Shown here: positions 61,579 through 64,000 of the stretch, piece after piece
How the letters are laid out: each line of letters starts with the position of its first letter
How positions within the stretch are numbered: the stretch's first letter is position 1
Assembly (NCBI GenBank): GCA_963784425.1
Contig: CAWARM010000019.1
Coordinates: 13,803-77,802, forward strand
Length of the DNA stretch: 64,000 nucleotides
Direction of reading: 5' to 3'
From: SHZL01 sp963784425
GTDB lineage: Bacteria; Pseudomonadota; Gammaproteobacteria; Xanthomonadales; SZUA-36
Notes under the pieces: generated by a model
Seen by the model: the letters and a program-made list of their open reading frames with translations, nothing else
Told to the model about the DNA's origin: nothing
The model's database searches: none
Program-made: the position numbers and the translations under genes

Positions 61579-64000
61579 ATGGAAAGAGGCATCTTCCAGT
61601 TCATCCTGAGGTTCAGCCTGCGCGAGCAGGTCATGCTGGTATTGATGTCCCTTTCAGCCCTGCCCTTTTTGTACCTGACGCTCGAACTGCCGAAGATCAT
61701 CGTCAATGATGCCATAGGCGGCAGCAATTTCCCGCGGCACATGCTTGGCCTCGAGTTCGGCCAGGTCCCTTTCCTGTTAGTGCTGTGCGGCGTGTTCCTG
61801 GTGCTGGTGCTCATCAGCGGCGTGCTGAAGTATTTCACGTCCACATTTCGTTACCGCGTAGGCGATCGCCTGTTGCGCCGTCTGCGCTATGACCTGATAG
61901 AACGGTTGCTGCGCTTTCCGTCCAGTGAATTTCGCACCATGTCGAGCGAACAGGTAGTTTCCATGATCACCGCGGAGACCTCCAGCCTGGGGTATTTTTT
62001 CGCCGAGGCATTTGCCGTCCCTGCCGTTGCACTGGGCACGCTCGCCACCATCGTGCTGTTCATGTTCATGCAGAACTGGATGATGGGCGTGGCCGCTATC
62101 GCGATGTACCCGGTGCAAATTTACCTGATTCCAAAAATACAACGACGGATCAACGCATTGCAGCGCCAGGAAGTCCGCGCCATGCGGGACATCTCGCAGC
62201 GCATTGGCGATGTGGTTTACGGGGTCAACGAGATTCATGGCCACGATACCTCGCAGTACGAGCTTGCTGATTTCTCCCAGCGGCTTGGCACCGTCTTCGG
62301 ATTCCGCGTGAAGATGTCGTCCAAACGCTATATTGCCAATGTTCTGAACCAGGTTTGTTCCCAGCTTACCCCCTTCCTGTTCCTGTCCATTGGTGGCTAC
62401 CTCGTGATTGTTGGGCGGCTTTCCCTGGGGTCCCTGGTGGCCGTTCTGGCCGCCTACAAAGACATGTATTCCCCGTGGAAGGATTTGATCGACTATTACC
62501 AAAAGTCTGAGGACGCCCGTGTGCGCTACGATCAGTTAGCGGAGTTTTTCGCGCGCAGCAGTCTGTTCGACAAGTCCATGATCGAGGCCGAACCTTCGGG
62601 CAAGGAATTCCGCCAGGCGCCGCTGGTGGTGACCAACGTGGTGGTGGAAAAAGAAGCAGGGCACCGGCCGGTTGATGGCGCATCCATGGCGCTGGCTCTG
62701 CCAACCCATGCGGCCATCCTGGGCTCCGGTGGCAGCGGCCGCGAGGAATTCGCCCGCTTGCTGGCGCGGCAGGTCATGCCACACTCGGGGACCGTGTCAC
62801 TCGGCGGCAGCGATCTGGCCGCATTGCCCGACAGCGTTACCGGGCGGCACATCGGCTTCGTAGGTCACCATACCTACCTCGGGTCCGGCTCGATTCGCAG
62901 CGTGCTGGTATACCCCTTGCTGCGCAGACCGGGGAAGGCCGGGGAATCCGTTCCCGAGTCTTCCCATGCGCGCGCCCGACGGAGTCCCTGAAAGCCGGAA
63001 ACTCAGCGCACGACATCACTTCCGACTGGGTTGATTATGCAGCAGCCGGTTGCCGCGATGCGTCAGACCTCGACCAGCGCATCATTGCCATCCTGTGCAT
63101 GGTCGAACTGGACCAGGAAGTTTTTGAAATCGGCTTGCGGCGGGCAATTGATCCTGGCCTCCACCCGGACCTGGCCTCGAAGCTGATAAAAGCGCGTGGA
63201 ATTTTCCGTGGACGCTTGCAGGCGCTGGGGCAGAACCCCCTCATCGAGGGCTTCGACGCAGATACCTACAATGCCAATGCCTCAATTGCCGAGAACATAC
63301 TGTTTGGCACACCCGTTGGCCCGTATTTTGCGATCGAGAACCTGGGCCACAACCCCTATATGCGGGAGGTTATCGAACGCACAGGCTTGACCTCGGTTTT
63401 CCTGGAAAAAGGCCGCAAACTGGCTGCGCTCCAGGCGGAAATCTTTCACGACTTGTCACCAGGCCACGAGTTTTTTCAACGCTTCAGCTTCATCAACTCC
63501 GAAGACCTGCCCATGTTCGAAGCGATTTTGCGACGCGTCGAATCCCACGGAATTGAGGACCTGGAAGCCGGAGATCGTGAAAAACTCATGACTCTGCCCT
63601 TCAAACTGGTGGAGACCCAGCACCACGTGGGTCTGCTCGATGAGGACATGAAGAAACGCCTGCTGGAAGCACGCAAGGCTTTTGCCAGCGGTTTGCCAGA
63701 GCACCTCCGGGGTGCAGTGCAGTTCTTCGACAAGGCCTCTTACAATGCCACCAGCAGCATTGTCGAAAACATCCTGTTTGGCAAAGCAGATTCCCATAAG
63801 GCCGGTGGCGCAGCACAGATCGGGCGCATGGTCGCCGCAGTTGTGGACGAGATGAACTTGCGCGAGGACATTATCCTCGCCGGGCTGGAATACGAGATAG
63901 GCACCAGCGGTGCACGGTTCAACGCAGTACAGCGCCAGAAAATCGCGGTGGCCAGGTGCCTGGTCAAACGGCCCGACATCCTGATCATGCACGAGGCCCT
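61579..64000 (+). pseudogene. ABC-type membrane protein with degenerate ATPase and long insertion; frameshift near 62960; 3' end outside window
   Basis: The ATG is at 61579. Residues ~1-300 are a six-helix ABC exporter domain. The ATPase domain is aberrant: Walker A reads G-S-G-G-S-G-R-E-E (Arg for Lys), the Q-loop position is G-H-H-T-Y-L, the signature region near 63915 is S-G-A-R-F-N-A-V-Q-R-Q and Walker B is I-L-I-M-H-E-A (His for Asp). Roughly 300 residues lie between Walker A and the signature, with two A/S-x-x-E-N-I-L-F-G motifs near 63290 and 63765. The first frame stops at 62991; the sense continues in the adjacent frame from about 62980 to the window end, so one base is missing or the gene is broken. 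It may be a regulatory or structural ABC-like protein. Confidence 0.7.

Noticed and set aside
63456..63992. 178-codon minus-strand frame at the window end
   Set aside because: The plus strand here encodes recognisable ABC-like sequence; the opposite frame is a by-product of its codon use.
1..64000. tRNA, rRNA, CRISPR array, integrase, transposase, prophage
   Set aside because: I looked for the usual conserved sequences, regularly spaced repeats and recombinase motifs and saw none.

Overview
The window is about 58-60% GC by eye and reads as one continuous chromosomal stretch of a Gram-negative proteobacterium. A gammaproteobacterium is most likely. The grounds are a Uup-type ABC-F end, a DUF349 protein, an LpxL-like acyltransferase, a TerC/Alx protein, many envelope lipoproteins, c-type cytochromes and a sigma-54 system. 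I cannot name a genus. I saw no rRNA, tRNA, CRISPR array, integrase, transposase or phage gene.

Layout. 1-10.1 kb: end of uup, a DUF349 protein, a hairpin-rich leader, a periplasmic PQQ alcohol dehydrogenase with a fused cytochrome c, a fusion of a circularly permuted ATP-grasp ligase with an M32 carboxypeptidase, a long inverted-repeat element and an LpxL-like acyltransferase. 10.4-24.8 kb: small accessory metabolism and regulation. It holds a HAB-mutase-like membrane protein, a sugar-epimerase-type reductase, a cupin, a membrane class III adenylate cyclase, DUF4386, an ABM monooxygenase, a DUF1254 lipoprotein and an amidohydrolase. It continues with an AhpD/PNPOx pair divergent from a LysR regulator, TerC, an esterase and an MFS exporter. 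24.9-33.8 kb: an exported oxidation module made of a lipoprotein hydrolase, a frameshifted DUF protein, DUF6152, a Tat-exported GMC-oxidoreductase small subunit with its GMC flavoprotein, an esterase, an AraC regulator, a haem-c protein and two DUF6644 membrane proteins. 33.9-36.8 kb: a three-gene cassette of a split PEP-synthase-like phosphotransferase plus a cyclic-nucleotide-binding protein. 36.8-43.8 kb: small housekeeping and stress genes, a broken di-haem peroxidase, and a run of overlapping small genes.

43.8-51.2 kb (minus strand) is a six-gene unit: membrane-fusion protein, ABC ATPase, two MacB/FtsX-type permeases, an NtrC-type regulator and its histidine kinase. It is preceded by a strong sigma-54 -24/-12 promoter and an upstream dyad, which suggests that the regulator controls its own export pump. 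The start codon lies about 2 nt from the predicted +1, and the fusion protein carries an in-frame stop. 51.3-60.1 kb (minus strand) is a tightly coupled glycan locus: a GH/GT2 fusion, an ABC exporter, a GT4, a pyruvyltransferase-type protein, another GT and two hexapeptide acyltransferases. Divergent from it are a lipoprotein with a coupled 14-codon leader ORF and an ABC protein whose nucleotide-binding motifs are all altered, with a long insertion carrying repeated 'ENILFG' motifs. The ABC protein runs off the window.

At least four genes are disrupted: three by frameshifts and one by a nonsense codon. Two more look shortened. This is either genuine gene decay or consensus sequence error, and it should be settled before function is assigned to these genes.
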